Assembly (NCBI GenBank): GCA_001936135.1
Contig: CP012817.1
Span: forward strand, 1,984,001 to 2,048,000
From: Saccharomycopsis fibuligera x Saccharomycopsis cf. fibuligera
Lineage: Eukaryota; Ascomycota; Saccharomycetes; Ascoideales; Saccharomycopsidaceae
Direction: 5' to 3'
DNA length: 64,000 bases
This document shows positions 63,116-64,000 of this stretch, one piece after another. Numbering within the stretch: position 1 is the first letter of the stretch; each line of letters opens with the position of its first letter. The notes beneath the pieces were generated by a model, which saw only the letters and a program-made list of their open reading frames with translations, was not told the DNA's origin and searched no databases. The position numbers and the translations under genes are program-made.

Positions 63116-64000
63116 TCAATTGCCAAACTGTTGATAATTATCCAAATTTGTATGAAAGCTAGTATCAGAATCGAAAGTAATCGTGTTTCTTTTGGTTGGA
63201 CTTTGAGGAGTTGGCGTCTCGTGAATAATAACACTAGAATCTCGTAGATCTTGGCTATCTGGAGCCAAAGCACCATCGTCGCCATTATTAGTCGTGGATT
63301 CACCAGCACCACTTTCTGAAAAGGTACTGGAACGCTTCTTATTGGTGCTGTTGTCAGTACTGACATTATTGTGATTATCCATATTATGATCTAAGGCTGT
63401 GTTCACTTTTGGATTAAAAATTACTGGTACTTGATCGTCAGTATAAGCATTGGAAATGATTTGTCCAATGCTATCTTTACGATTTTGAACGTGGTTTTGA
63501 TTTTGATTTTGAAGTTGTTTATGGTACCTATTCCATTCTTCTAAGTTGGGATTTAGTAAACTCCCAGTGCTTGCTGCTTTACCTTCGGTTGCAGCGGTTG
63601 TATTTTGATACAAGGGCTTTCCAGTATACTTTGTATTGTTATTATTATTATTATTGTTGGCATTGTTTTCATATTCATTGGCTACATTCACTGTAGCAAC
63701 ATGACTCAAATTAACACCACCCTGCTGTGAAAGATCTAATCTACTAGCCGCATCGTCAACAGTATTAGGATGATACGAAACTGCCGAATTTCTTCTGGCA
63801 TGATGAGCTTGAAAACCATCTCTTCTGTCCATCATTTTGGAAGGCAAAATAATAGCACGATCAATAGCATAAGGCAAGCCCCTATGACGACCACGAATAA
63901 ACATTGCCACAATGACTAATTTGCTAACCACATTAAATTGGCCCGAAAATGATCTAGTATCGTTAGGATAGCCTAGGGACAACCCAACGCAGCCATATGC
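63116..64000 (-). CDS. TRK1: Potassium transporter Trk1, C-terminal part (cut by window edge)
   Basis: 295 codons are visible up to the window edge, frame open throughout; the 5' part lies beyond 64000. The first visible residues AYGCVGLSLGYPN, then SFSGQFNVVSKLVIVAMFIR and GRHRGLPYAIDRAIILPSK, match the last pore region and membrane helix of fungal Trk1/Trk2 high-affinity K+ transporters of the plasma membrane. About 230 residues of hydrophilic, Asn/Ser-rich cytoplasmic tail follow, longer than the short tail of S. cerevisiae Trk1. The tail ends NLDNYQQFGN. It is convergent with KEL1. Confidence 0.87.
   Translation of the reverse strand, partial: AYGCVGLSLGYPNDTRSFSGQFNVVSKLVIVAMFIRGRHRGLPYAIDRAIILPSKMMDRRDGFQAHHARRNSAVSYHPNTVDDAASRLDLSQQGGVNLSHVATVNVANEYENNANNNNNNNNTKYTGKPLYQNTTAATEGKAASTGSLLNPNLEEWNRYHKQLQNQNQNHVQNRKDSIGQIISNAYTDDQVPVIFNPKVNTALDHNMDNHNNVSTDNSTNKKRSSTFSESGAGESTTNNGDDGALAPDSQDLRDSSVIIHETPTPQSPTKRNTITFDSDTSFHTNLDNYQQFGN

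Noticed and set aside
1-64000. CRISPR arrays, riboswitches, bacterial operons, rRNA
   Set aside because: Nothing of this kind seen; the direct repeats found are microsatellites or irregular tandem units without spacers.

Overview
The window is nuclear DNA of an ascomycete budding yeast. It carries about 19 protein genes of the Saccharomycotina core set, four tRNA genes, short GT-AG introns with TACTAAC-like branch sites, and long AT-rich intergenic stretches. In-frame CTG is very rare even in the GC-rich genes. None of the roughly 30 leucines of the RCK2 kinase domain, nor those I checked in the alcohol dehydrogenase, use it. This suggests the CUG-Ser clade (Candida/Debaryomyces group), though I cannot name the species.

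Left part (1-15 kb): KCS1 (inositol hexakisphosphate kinase, minus); a 2.9 kb non-coding upstream region with a strong G-quadruplex motif; RCK2 (stress MAPK-activated kinase, minus), which I model with a 9-nt first exon and an 882-nt intron; TIP41 (TOR/PP2A regulator, plus), divergent from RCK2; and an unrecognised coiled-coil protein convergent with TIP41.

Middle (15-25 kb): a 7.9 kb stretch without protein genes holds four tRNA-Gln(UUG) genes, all with 15-nt introns, among LTR-like fragments. Two of the tRNAs lie in the arms of a perfect 170-bp inverted repeat. Then follows BTA1 (betaine-lipid synthase).

25-39 kb: RNA14 and an IES4-like gene (divergent); 3.9 kb without a gene; EXG1 (secreted exo-1,3-beta-glucanase); 2.7 kb without a gene; OMA1 (mitochondrial protease); and a small tail-anchored-like membrane protein with a dileucine motif.

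Right part (39-64 kb): SMC2 (condensin); an RRT5-like two-RRM gene with three introns; RPL29; CTF18, with a double MCB box in its promoter; a PQ-loop transporter with one intron; HPC2 (HIR complex) with a 13-nt first exon; an ADH6-type NADP alcohol dehydrogenase; KEL1 (kelch plus coiled coil); and the 3' end of TRK1 (potassium transporter), cut by the window edge.

There are no operons. Related genes (SMC2, CTF18 and HPC2 in chromosome biology) are not visibly co-regulated apart from the MCB boxes at CTF18. The most interesting points are the hidden micro-exons, the stop-free intron inside an RRM, the tRNA/LTR inverted-repeat region, and the likely altered CUG code.
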